A stretch of 64,000 nt of DNA, from contig WBMV01000259.1 in assembly GCA_013396655.1 (NCBI GenBank), positions 311,392-375,391 of the forward strand, read 5' to 3'. Position 1 is the first letter of the stretch. Each line of letters starts with the position of its first letter. The stretch comes from Campylorhamphus procurvoides (Eukaryota > Chordata > Aves > Passeriformes > Dendrocolaptidae). The notes under the pieces were generated by a model. That model did no database searches and was not told where the DNA came from. It saw nothing but the letters and a program-made list of their open reading frames with translations. The position numbers and the translations under genes were made by a program. Shown piece by piece: positions 14,501-27,100 of this stretch.

Positions 14501-14955
14501 CTCCATGAAGAATAACTGGAACATTTACCCACTCAGGGTTCTCCTGTGTCCCTAAATTGTTTGGTGCTTCTGCATTGTGTAATGTACTGATTTTCTGTAC
14601 CTGAATCTGTGATTTGTTCTGCCTAAATCAGAAACCAGTTGATTCAATGGGAAGAAAGTGGAGGGAAACCCCTTCCTTGGAATCCCTGTGTGTTCAGCGA
14701 GTGCTGCTGGCCACCTGTGAGAAACTGGTGACCGAGTTTTCCAAGCTGCCTTTTATTCTTCTTTCTTTTCTTGCAGCATAAACATTCAGACAAAGATTGG
14801 TTGGTGTTTGGGGTTTCTTTCCCCCCACAACTATTAATCCAAGTGTTCTTCCCAGCAGCTTGGGAGAACCCCTGGCTGTGTTGGTGCCTGGGTGGGCAGC
14901 AGGGTGGGAGCAGCTGTGCCCTGACAGCAGCACTGTGTCTGTGTTTGTGTCGCAG

Positions 14956-15131
14956 CCCTGCGGAGCCGCTCGGGTCGCTCCATCATCAACGGCAACTGGG
15001 CCATCGACCGGCCGGGCAGGTACGAGGGCGGGGGCACCCTCTTCACCTACCGGCGCCCCAACGAGATCTCCAGCACCGCCGGGGAGTCCTTCCTGGCTGA
15101 CGGCCCCACCAACGAGGTCCTCGATGTCTAT
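14956..15131 (+). CDS. THSD4: THSD4 exon: C-terminal part of ADAMTS spacer
   Basis: The acceptor is cgcag/CC and the donor TAT/gtgagt. The exon starts with two bases of a split codon (probably Ala) and then carries 58 full codons, ending in phase 0. The peptide contains RSGRSIINGNWAID, then YEGGGTLFTYRRPNE and ends NEVLDVY, which is typical of the spacer of ADAMTSL proteins. The exon is GC- and CpG-rich although its flanking introns are AT-rich. The polypyrimidine tract before the acceptor is weak and purine-interrupted. Longer open frames overlapping this exon in other frames or on the minus strand are shadows. Confidence 0.93.
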
Positions 15132-18100
15132 GTGAGTCACTGCTGACATTAATCCTCCTGCTGGAACAACAAAAAATGTTCAGTTCATTGGTAACGTTGG
15201 TTAACTTTCAGTTTGAAAGGTTATTTTTGATGTTCTACACTTGTTTGCTGTTGTTTCCATCTTGCTCCAGATCATAGGAAATCTTAAGCCTTTTTCCCTT
15301 TTACTTGTTCAGCAAAATGGAGATAAGTCATACAAATGTCTGGGTCTTTCTCCTTTTTTATTTCCCTTTTTTTTGTTTTTGTTTGGTTGGGTTCTTTTTT
15401 TTTGTGAACTGGATTTTCTCTGGATACTTTCTTACCAAATCAAAATTGTTCAATTGAAGCAAACAGTTTAACTTTTCAGTGGTCAAGCAGATACCTAAGC
15501 CAGGCAGAGGGGTACCATCTCAGTTTCCTTCAAAAGGAACAAGTCCAAAAAACCTACAGATAGTAGGACTTGAAGCAGGGCAGATTGAACATGAGTCTGT
15601 GCTAGCAGACCATAGACAATAGCTATTGGAGAAAGGAAGAGAGAAGACAAACTGTGTCCAAGAGGGAGCAACCATACTGAAAAAGCTTTTTACTTCAGAG
15701 GGGGCAGGGTTTTAGTTCATCATACTGAAGTAAAAAATATAACTGGAATTGATTACAACTTTTTCAGAGATAAATGGTGTGCTCTGAGATTATGAACTCC
15801 CACCCAGTAAAATCAATTTATTGAAAAAAGCTAGTTTAACTGATTGTATGGTGTTTCATCCAGCTATGGCTTTTTTATCTTTGAGTGCAATATGGGGTGG
15901 AAAATGGAGTGTACTGGGTCATTTCACAGAAAAATTAATAGTAACTACCCTGATTACTAAGCTGGGAAAAGTTAAATGTTGGCAAAGTTATTCCCCATCT
16001 GCTACATGGTGCCTTAATAAAGCAGTGTAATAATTATGCTAACATTGGAATCATTAAGGTTGGAAAATACCTCTAAGATCATCCAGTCCAACCAGTCCAA
16101 ACTCCTTTTCCAACTGATTGCAATGTATGACTGGCAAAAGCTGGAAAAATAAGTGATTGGGCTCTTGGACTCTGCAGTGCAGCCTCTGCTTTTAAAACAT
16201 CCATGTCCTTGTGCAGCCACAGGGTTTGTGAGTCGAGGCTTGGCTGGAAGATTTTATTGTCAGCTGATTGATGCCTAATATGTAATGACCCAGAGAGAAA
16301 AGGGGCAGGAAATGGATTAAACAGATATTTCCAAAGCAGTACCATAAAAAAGCCTGAAGTTTAAATTTATGTTAGTGCAATGTTTTAGTTTAGGCTCAGT
16401 TTCTCCTTTCTCTGCTTCTGCAGTGACTGTTTGAAGGTGACATGATGGGCACAGCTTTGTTTGCTCTGGCTGCTGCTGTGGATTGCCACATCTGATTTGA
16501 CTGCACTCTTATCTGAGGTGTTTCTTGTTCAGATGAGCAATACTGCAGTTCATTATAAGATGATAGTTTAGTGTCTTTTCTTATATAGTGTGGGAAGATA
16601 AAGATGGATAGTGCTGGATGAAAGCAAATCAATCATCAGTCTGGCCCAGGCTTTCTCACAGGTTTGCAGGGTGCAGCCATGCAGATACAGATGTCTCTCT
16701 TCAGCCTTTGTCTTGCCTGAATCGTGTCATTCCCTTTTCATCCATCCTCGTGATCCTGCTGCTCTCTGTAGAAGAATGAAGAGATTTGCAGATGGGAACT
16801 CCAAATGGCTTTCTGTTCTGTTTTCCTGGGATCATGCTGTCTTTCTTCCACTCTGAAAATGTAGAGGAAAAAGCTCTGTGATTTACAGGAGGTTATAAAT
16901 AGCAAGATAAAGAAATGCAAGTGCTGTCCAAGTGGTAAGGGTACATTGCTACAAAGACTTAAGGCCACTGACTCAGAGCAAAGCTATTCAATCATTGCAG
17001 GTATTTTCCTGCAGGAAAGCTGGGACAATAATTAGGGACTTCATCAGTTAAGCTCTTTATAACATGTGCCTGTCTGTTGTTTTGAGAAATGTGATGGAAA
17101 AGCCATTGGAAAGTTCTTTCTGGAACCATCTAAAGAGCAGAGTCCTGGTTCTGGAATGGAGAGGGAAGTCTTCTGCTGAAGTCAGCTCACAGTTACTGGT
17201 TCTCTCAGGACCAAACACAAAGAGGGTGTATTTTTTGGATAACAAAGTGACATTGGAAGGACCAACCCTTTCAAAAAAGTACTACGGGCAGTGCATTATT
17301 AGATGGTGCAGAAAAGTGAATGATCTCTGAGGGACAGAGTTGAGAGGAACTGCTATTATATTTGGCAAGGAAAAAGTGATTTTGACACAAGGAAAAACAA
17401 AGGTCTGACTCCCTATTTCTATTAATTGATGTGACAAATTTAGTGAAGCTTGAAGCACTAATTGTGCTCTGCTGGATCAGTAGGCCATTGGCATAACATG
17501 ACTTCTTCCTTTTAGGCCCATGGATTGTCAGAACCAAAGAGCTAGTGCAAGCTCTGCTCTTTGCTTGGGTTTTGTGCGTTTGTTTGTCTTGTTTTTTTAA
17601 GAAGGTACTTTGAGTGTAGGCTGAGGCTTCTCCCAGACTGCTCCCCACCAAGAGCTCAGGACTAAAGCACAAGTGTCAGTAGAAGCAGTACTGAAGTAAT
17701 CAAAGCAAAGGCAGTGAAATGAGCAGCTCTGACAGCCCTGCACTTCCAGCCTGATGATGCTCAGGCTCACAGCAGCAACATGACAGGAGCCACTTGGGCA
17801 TGGAGTGTGCTACTAACAGTTTAAAACAGCTGTCAGAAGGTCAAAGCTGGCTCAGGTCTCATCGTGCCTGTCTGCTTAAACAACTAACAGTGACTCTCAC
17901 AGGCTGGCTTGTGTCAGCTCCTGAGGGCTTGTGCAGCAGCACTCTGAAAACACTCAGCTTCACTGTCACATTTAAGGGGGGAAACCTTTTGGTTCCTGCC
18001 TGTGTTTCATAAAGGACACTTTGATAGAGTTGTGGCTTGCTGTAAAGCACTGGGAGTCTGGCTGCACTGAGATTACAGCTTCGTGCAGCTGGAAATGAAC

Positions 18101-21100
18101 GTGGAAGGATGCAGGAGAGTTGTGTTCCCTCCATCCTCGCTGGGCAGGGCTCTGGGATGTGTTCCCTCCATCCTCGCTGGGCAGGGCTCTGGGATGTGTT
18201 CCCTCCATCCTCGCTGGGCAGGGCTCTGGGATGTGTTCCCTCCATCCTTGCTGGGCAGGGCTCACGGTGAGGGCAGTGCCAGTGGTTTTAGCTGGGAGGT
18301 TGCTGAGGCTCTATGGGGTGGGGCCGAGGTATCTGCACGGTGTGGGCAGGAGCAGTGGGATCTGTGAGATGTGCACACAGAACAACATGTGTGTGTTGTC
18401 TCGTGTGCTCTGTCCAGGTGCCCCAGGTGAACCTTTAAAAAGGCAGAAGGCTAGATGTGTCCTTTGTGGGCCATGGTATTTATTTTTCTCTGGTCTCTTT
18501 CTTCCTTGCTTTTGTTTCCTCAGGCATCTGTCAAGCTCCTGCTCTCTGAGGATGTTTTGTTGCCCTTAGGACCATCTCCTGTGCTGCTGAGCCCTGGTGT
18601 GAGCCCCTGCTGCTCACCCTGCTGAGAGGCAGAGACAGGGCTGGGGCAGCCACAGCCCAGCCTGGCCCCAAGCGTGGCAGTTTTACCTTTTTCAAAGAAG
18701 TACAAATAGTTTCTCTGCCATCACGAGCTTGCTCAGTTTGCAAACACAGTAACTTGTATACTCTTTTATGCAAACAGTAATTTGCAATTTCTTCTTTTTG
18801 CATTTTTTGGAGACAGTCATTTAACCATTGCTTCTATCCTGACCAGTGCTAAATAACGTTATGTAGCCGAGCAGTTCTTTCGGTAATAGCAACATCACAA
18901 ATAGAAGAACTCAATGCATGGCTGTTTTTCTTTTTAGATGATACATCAGCAGCCTAACCCAGGCATACATTATGAGTACATCATTCCAGGAGACAATGTC
19001 ATTAGTCCTCAGCTGCTTGCTCACAGGAGGCCAGGTAAAATGCCACTATTTCCTATTGTTAAACACGTTTTGTTACCCAATAAACTAATGGAGACATCAT
19101 CCCGTTAAATTCAGTGTAAATGCTGACACTGATGTGGGAGAGGCCCAGGATTTCACCCTCCGTGTTGAATGAGATGTCAGCACAGATTTAGTGACTTCAG
19201 TGAATTAATACTGGCAGGGATTATTTATCCCTTAGATGGGAGTCTGGTCACAGATTTCTGCTTTCAGTAACAGTTCTGTCCATGGGTTTGCATGAGCTGG
19301 AGTGTTGTAACCTTGTCTCAGAAATTAAATAGAACATATTTCTTTTTGGAGTTTGAGATAATTTAAAACAACCCTTCAGAGCTTCTCTTTCCTCTCCCAA
19401 CTGGAGAGGATCAAACAGAATAGTGTTTCCTTCCCAAGCCAGAGTCTGGGCAGCCTGTGCTCCTGACTGGGCTGTGGATGTGTGCTGTGTGTACTCTTAC
19501 AAAGTCCTGAAGGCAGGAGAGAGTTTGCAAGTGAATTTGGTCCTGGTTTTAATGTTCGTGACTTGCCTTAACAAATTTCTCCGTGTGTTTGCAGCCTGTT
19601 GGTAAAGAGGAGCAGCTGTGCAGGGACATGGGGAGGCACAGGATGCAGAGCATGGTACAAAAACAAAAAGCTTTGGCAGATTTTGTCACACTGGGTGTAT
19701 TAACTCTACAGTGTGTTTGGAGATTCTTCAGTTTTAGTTTTTAAAGCATTTGCTGGCTGAGACTGGTTATCTTAGTTTAAAACAACACGATCTTTGCAGT
19801 CACCATTTGGGGGTCTCTGCATAGGAGATTAAAGGTGCTTCCAAATATAATGACGCTCCAGTTCTATTAGTGGATCAAAGCACAGACTGATATTTGCACG
19901 TGGGGCTCATTGTTTTACTTCTCTGTTATTGTCCATCATCAGGGGAGCCATTGAATGGTCAGTTGGGAATGCCAGAAAGTGTAAGCCACGAGGATGAGGA
20001 TTTGCACAGGGAGACAGACATTCTCACGGGACAGGCAGCTGGAACCTTCCCAGTTATTCAGCCAGGAAGATTTCCTTCTCACCAGCCAGAAAACCAGGTG
20101 CCTGCTATGCAAGCACCGAGACAAAACCGAGAACACAACTGGAAACAGGTTGGGAAAACGGAGTGCACTACAACATGTGGGAAAGGTAAGTGCTTGGTGC
20201 ACCATGCACAGGAAACAGAGGGCTCGTGGCAGGGTGCCAGGTGGGAGAGGAGAAACTGGGAGGGCAATCAGTAGAAACACAGAGTCCAAAATACAAAGCA
20301 TGTGAATTACAAGGAAAGGTATGCCATTTGCCTCTGAAAGGAAACATTTCTGGCTTCATGGCAAGCTGCTTTCTCCCACACCCTTGATACACAGCTGTTT
20401 TCCCCAGCATCCTTTGTCATTCTTTACCTCTCCAGCGTTGTCAGATGCACCCTCAGTGCTTTCTGTGTCTTTGTCAGCAGTTTTCTGCTCTTTAAGGAAA
20501 GGTTTCACAGGGATTTCATCAGCCGTGTCTGCCCTATTGGCTGCTGCTGGAACAGCAATGGTGTGATTTCAGAGATGGGGGATTTTAATAGAAAAGAAGT
20601 GGGAAAGAAGAGGGACAAGAAGGGACTGGTAATTAGTGAGCTTATGGGAAGTGGTGCCTGCACTGCTCTGCGTAGGAATAGCAGAGTTCTGTCTTTCTGC
20701 TCTGGCATGGAAGTTATTTAAAGGCTGAGCATTAAATGTGGAGAGTAGTCATTTCTGGTGATGCTTAATCAGTAAGCTTTGCCTGCTGGATCTTTTCAAA
20801 TTCCAGGTGAAGTGGACAATGTTCCCATGTAGTTACTCAGCACGTAACTCTGGAGTAGGGAGGCTCAGTCTCTTTCCAGAGGCACGACAGTGCCTGCTAA
20901 TTTTTCCCTCCTGCCAAGCCTGTGTTGTGGCCACTTGGCTGCACGTTTTTTGAATTGCCTAAATGCTTCATGTTTGTACTCTCTGCATTATAAAGATCTC
21001 ATGCAGAGCCAGGAACGTGTTTTCTCAGCCTTTTCTACACTGCCATGCTGTACTTTCTGTATACTAAATATTTCCCATAATATCTCAATGTAAATAGTAC

Positions 21101-24100
21101 AGCATTCAGCTCGTACATTTGGAGGTTTTGGATAAAGTCTGGGTTTCCTGTTGTCAGGTTATGCTTTGCCTTTCTCCATCAGTGTTGGGCATTACTGTTG
21201 CAACTGCAGAGTCTTTTGCAATTCATTTTCTTCTTCGTTTCAGGATCACAGTACCCGATTTTCCACTGTGTCAACAGAATCACTCACGAGGAGGTTCCCG
21301 AGGGTTTCTGTGACAGCAGCACCAAGCCCATTCCAGAAGAGGAGGCCTGCAACCTCTTCCCATGCCCAGCCTTGTAAGACACTGCAGTTTAAGTCAAGGG
21401 AAAGAGGGCAATGCCACTGAGGTTCTGCATGTACATTTGTTTCAAGGGAGAGGCTCCTGCACATACCTGTGTAGAGAAGAGGCTCTGTAGGTGATCTCAC
21501 CCCACGTGAGATCCATGTGCTGTAGTGGCCACCTTTCCATTCCCTGGTGTCACATTTAAGGGTGAGATGGTGCTCCCAGCAGCTCCCTCGTAAATACCCC
21601 CTCTCTTTCCTGGAATGGAGTAGTTCCTCAGCTCCAGGGGTGGGTTCTGGAGTGGCAGTCCTTGTTTCCAGCACACTAATTCAGCCAGCTCAGCTGTGAT
21701 TTCCTTCTGCAATGCCACTTCCATCAGGAAGCTATGAATTGCAATTGGCCAAGCAACAAGTTTTAAATACTCCAAAATTAAAAATGTAAAAAAACCAACC
21801 AAAAGGACAGTTCATCCAGGGTGTATGCAAGAAGAGGAAGGGGTTAAACCCAGTTGCCATTGTAACAACTTTGGTTTAGGTCAGTTTTCCATCTCTCTGG
21901 TGGTTACACTCTTCAGTTTTCTGAGCAGCAAGTGGCCACTCTTCACCCCACTGAGATTTCTAAAGGTGTAAGTGCTGTTACAGTGTCAGAGATGCCTGAC
22001 AGGCCATTTCCTACTGTGTGTTAGATACTCGGGAGCTGCTGAAGCCATTTACTTGGAGGTGTCTTCTCTCTCCAAAAGATTTTCCTCACCTTTTTTATTC
22101 TAGCAACAAAGAATACAAAGAAAAAATACAAACAAAAAATGTAAATATTTAAAGAGTGCAGAGATTCTGCTTGTTCTTCACAAGGGTTCTGAAATGAAAT
22201 GTGTGAACAGTTCAGATACTTCCCTTATTTGTGTCTCTCTTCATGCTTGAAATTGAAACTGAAAGGGGAAAATGACACATTTGTACTATAGTGACTAAGT
22301 AAATACAGTGAAATCTTGGAATGAGAACAATATATCGAGGGATTTTTGCATCTATAAAATTAATTGTATTTATTCATTGCTAATCATTTGTTATTTCAGT
22401 TTTACCAATGAATGAATGCCTGGATGCATTACATGATTTTTGTGCTATTGCCCTGTTTTAGAGCCTTTGCTGCAGAAAACCTTAAACTTTTGGAAAGTGT
22501 CATTAGAGCAGGAATATATATTAGACAGAGTCTTTAAAAAACTAAGCAGCTATTAGAGGCTTAAGTAGTGTTTGTAATATGTCTTGAGACCATAAATTGG
22601 GCCACCTGTACCCATGCTTATTGTTAACCACTGCAGGTGGGTTGTGCATGTGGGTATATAATGTTATTTCATGAGGGATTGCTGTGCACACAGAGGCTCA
22701 AGGGGGTTGTTTTATAGGGGTCTGTGCCAGCAGCAGAATCACATCCTTCAGTTCTGTTAAGATTAACTGTCAGAGAATTCTCTGGTGAAAAAAATAATGG
22801 TGTCCTCTTGTTTTGTCCCTTCAGCTGGGACATAGGGGAGTGGTCTGAGTGCAGCAAAACCTGCGGGCTGGGGATGCAGCACCGGCAGATCCTGTGCCGG
22901 CAGATCTACGCCAACCGCACGCTGACGGTGCAGCAGTACCGGTGCCACCACCTGGAGAAACCTGAGACCACCAGCACCTGCCAGCTCAAGATCTGCAGTG
23001 AGTGGCAGATCAGGACAGAGTGGACCTCAGTAAGTATGACCCACTCATTCTGTTGCTCACAGACATTTCAGTCAACCTGAGAACCATCCCAGATCCTTTC
23101 ATGGCCATTGCATGAAAGAAAATATTCTGCTGTATTGGGTGTAGTGATACACAAATCCCCCTCAGGATTCCATGAAACAAAGCAAAAAAAAATTTTACAG
23201 TTGCTGCATTGTGTGGGTGGATAGACCATGAAAAATTGTAGCTTAAACCCTCAACCTAAATCTACCTTTTCTCTCTGCTGAAGGGCTTCCTTATTCCTCC
23301 CCCAGCCTGTGCTGGAATGAGTGTCACAGCCCTCAGTGCTGGGCACGGGCTGCCTGCACTGGCACAGCTTTCCATCCCCACAGAATGAAAATCCATCTTG
23401 AGTTAAAGGACAGTAAAATTGATGTAAAACGTAAAGTTGTGATTATTTTATTGTGTTGATGATGAGAAAGGGGAGCTGCTTTTATGTGTTGTTGCATTTC
23501 AAGAAGTATTTCAGTTAACAGTCTTTAGAAATTTACTACATATGATGAATCAGGCTCAACAAATGCTTTAGAAATTGTAGCTGGTTGAATTTAAATATAA
23601 TTACAATAAAATTCTGTGATTAATTTACTCTTGGAAGTAAAATAAAAGTTCTTGGTAGGAAAAAGATCCATCATAAAGAAAGGAGCAATTGAGTTTGCAA
23701 ACTGCTTTCAGTAGAACATGTATTTGTGTTTCTGCTTACTGAAGTAGTTAGGTTTTCATTCTGGAGACAGCTCTGTGATCTTCAGTCAGCCCATCTTAAG
23801 ATTTCAATGTGCTTACCATTTTTGCTGACATGCAAATGTCAAAACCTTTGATCTAAATCTAATTAGGAAAAATACATTGTGGTACTTTTTGAGTTTGGAG
23901 TCAGCAGAGAACCTTGAGAGCTGGACAAATCACTGCCCTTATGACATAAGGACTGGGGTATTGTTGTTATTAGGACTTTGCTCTTCAGTGAGCTCCCCCT
24001 TGCAGTGTGGGTTTTGGCCAGTGTTCCAGAGTGAACAGAGGGGAAGCAACTGCAGTCGGAAGGTGCAGTCTGTGAGGTGTCTCACTGTAGGGGATGTATT

Positions 24101-27100
24101 TTGCACAGTTAATAAGTTTGACCTTAAATATGTAAATATGGCAGACATGGCTGAGCATTCTGAAACCAGGGAAAAGCAGTGAGGCTGCCCTTGGAGGCTC
24201 TGCTGTGTCCCCCGGGGGGCAGGTACTGCAGTCCTTGATCCTCATGTTCCCAGAGACCTTCCCCTTTAATTCTAGAGTATCCACAGGGCTCATCAAAACA
24301 TCTCAGGTATACACAGCAGAAATTCATGTTCCCGTCTTGCTTCATGATGTGGATGCTTCTGAGAGACACCCAGAGCTGTCATTGTCCCCTGAGGCTGGAG
24401 AAAGGAGGGCAGGAGGAGAAGGCCTCTGCTTGGAGGCCTTGGGATTCAGAAGTTGTGTTCCTTTGCAGTTCTCTTGTTTCATATCTGCTTATAGGCCAAG
24501 ATCAAAATTATGCAGAGTATGCCAGTCTGCTGCTTAAATATCAGCAGTTCATTTTGATAAGAGGATAGGATTTCATTTTATGTTTTCCAAATGTGTCAGC
24601 ATGCTACACTGTAGAACTCTACAGACTGAGCATGTGATTCAAAGCTGCTGAGCTGCTTTTGTTCCCCACTGCTGGCAGCCCAGAGGAGTTCTGTAGCTCC
24701 TGGGGATGTCCTGGCAGGAATGAAGGAGCTGATGTCCCCAGCTCCCAGATGAACACTGCAGTCCCTGCAGAGTCCTGATGCAAAGCCCCTTTCCTTGCAG
24801 TGCTCAGTGCCCTGCGGAGTGGGGCAGAGGACTCGGGATGTGAAGTGTGTCAGCAACCTCGGGGACGTTGTGGATGACGAGGAGTGCAACATGAAGCTGC
24901 GGCCGAACGATATCGAGAACTGCGACATGGGGCCCTGTGCCAAGAGCTGGTTCCTCACGGAGTGGAGTGACAGGGTAAGGCTTCTCATCATCTTTGTGCT
25001 GCCAAGCCTTCTAAAGCTTTGGTGCATCAGAATTAAAAAATACACATCTGTACAGCCATAAAAGGAGTAATCTGACTTTTCCATGTTTATCCTTGATCTG
25101 TCCAACAGGCAAAAGCAAACAAAAACATAACGATCCCAAGGGCATCTTGAGTTTGTGTTAAGATACAAGAATGCACAGAAAGGGCAAGCATGTGGGTATA
25201 TGGCCAAACATCTGGATTTAGAATTGGCTCTAAGTCTGAACTTCCCAAAATATTGAGTGTGCTGAGATTTATTATTTTGCCTTGCTTAGCCCTCAGTCTC
25301 AAGATTGAGACTCTTAAAAGTTTCCTTGCTGATTTTTTAAGGGATGCAGATTTGAGGCCTTATGTCTGGGTTTAAGTTCAAGCCATAAAACAATTATCTT
25401 ATAGCTGTGAAAAGAGGGGAACAACTTCATAAACTCAGACAAGCTTGATTCAGGCTCTTGTACTTCGTGAACGTGGGGGGGAGTTATTCAAATTAGTCAG
25501 ATTCTCTGCATTAAACAATAAAACCAGTGGTGATTTACCTTGTTTTGTGATTGGGCTCAGAGTTGTTCAGTGGTGATATTTATATACTTTTGTTAAAAGG
25601 CTGACAGACATGGGCTAAGAAAAGCCTGGTATTTTGGTCCCTCTTGTGGATTCTTGCCTATGTTTCATCTGTAGACAAATTGAGCCTTGAGTCTCTAAAG
25701 TCCTGGTTGCATCTCCCCTTTCTTTGACAGACAAATAATGTAATTTATCACTGGAGCTGTAAGATTACATTGGTTAGATCATTTTGTGGTAGTGCCACTG
25801 AAGGCTGGGAATGTGGGGCTCGTAGGGGGCACATTAGTTTGGACACTCAGAATGTTTCCCACATGGTTTAGATGCAGGGATGGAACAGGAACTTCACAAC
25901 TAGGGCAGGTACCTGGTATATCTGGTACATAATTAAAAGGGCTGATCAGACTCTTGTTACAGTTAAAGGCCTGCAAAATGTTCAGCCTCCAGACAACTCA
26001 AATAGCTTTTATAAAGAATACAAAAATATAGACTGTTAAATCTATGCTGCTGTCACTTTTTTCCCAGTGCACACTGCCATAAAATGGACAGAGAATTACC
26101 AGGTGAAGAAGTACAGGCATATTGATGCAAAGGGCAGCGATTTTGCTGTAGGGAAAATGGCAGTGCCTTTTTGTTTAGAGTGATATTTTACAAGTAAGAG
26201 AGAAAGATGCATTCTACCCTCAGAGACATCTTCCCTGACAAAGCTGGCCCAGCTGCTATCAGCTAGTGCAGTTCCACCACATAAAGCACAGCCAGTCCAG
26301 TGAAGATTCCAGCACCATTTCCTTCATTATTCTACGCTGATATTTCACCCTCTGCAGAATTAAAAGCAGCTTTTGACCTGAAGGTTATAACTGTAGAATG
26401 TTATTATGCTTATTTATATGTGTTAAATGAGACATAGAAGTGAAGCAGGTAATGTGGAAAATGTTGGAGTTTTTTTCTTACCACAAACATTCTAGGGCCA
26501 GAGAGTAAAGAATGGATTTTGTTACCTTCTCAGTTTATATAAGTGTACAGATTAATTTCTTCCAAATGCTTGCTACTGTAGTTGGCATTGTTCACCATCA
26601 CTTCTGCCAGCAGTGGGTTTGGATTCACAAAGAGGATGTAAGGAACAGCTTATTTCAGGAAAAAAGTAGATTTGAGCTGGAATATGCAGGATCTTCTAAG
26701 ATTCACACATACCTTATAAGAGGGATGTTCAGAGGTGCCCTGTGGCAGAGATTCCAGTGGAGTCAGTGAAGTAAAGGAGGAGTCAACAGCTTTGCAAAGT
26801 CAGGCCTTTGGCCATTGCCTTTCTTAGTGGGCCTGGAAGGGCTGGCTTTTAGGACCAGAAGTCTCTGTCTTTGTAGGGGAGCGTGTTTCTGTTGAAAGAC
26901 AAGAGGAGAATTCTGTCATGGAATGGAAATGGGCATTCCCAGATGTATGGGCTTTGCATGTGCAATTTCCCCAAACAATTCTTTAGAAAGCACTTTAAGC
27001 CAAGCCACACTCCAGCAATAAGCACAGATCAGCGATGGGCAGCCACAAATGGTTCAGATAAGCAGCCAAAAGTTCAAATGCTTTAAAAAAGCTTGTTCAA

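Larger units (their letters stand above)
1..14955 (+). other. THSD4 upstream intron (3' part), no exon found
   Basis: The exon at 14956 starts inside a codon, so a further exon must lie upstream and this stretch is read as its intron. I looked in both strands for spacer or TSP1-like peptides, signal peptides and splice-bounded cysteine-rich frames and found none. The longer open frames (5054-5467, 7663-8053, 14694-15149 minus) lack recognisable domains. Visible structures are two short palindromes (7417-7438 and 11561-11578), a diverged 41-bp duplication (5000-5081) and an A-rich block (about 10657-10736). The rest is unremarkable AT-rich DNA. Confidence 0.7.
15132..18937 (+). other. THSD4 intron (3,806 bp)
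   Basis: A GT-AG intron of phase 0. It holds a T-rich low-complexity stretch (about 15354-15402), a CR1-like fragment in minus orientation (about 16045-16105) and a 37-bp tandem repeat (18121-18263). No further coding segment is apparent. Confidence 0.85.

Noticed and set aside
18120..18569. 149-residue plus-strand open frame with WAGLWDVFPPS-type repeats
   Set aside because: It comes from the 37-bp tandem repeat, whose period shifts frame, and lies wholly in an intron.
18938..18940. ATG at the first base of the exon as start of a short THSD4 isoform
   Set aside because: It reads through as an internal Met in phase with the preceding exon, and no promoter or alternative first exon was seen just upstream.
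24596..25207. 203-residue minus-strand open frame
   Set aside because: Antisense shadow of the THSD4 exon at 24801-24974. The sense frame has splice sites and TSP1 cysteine spacing.
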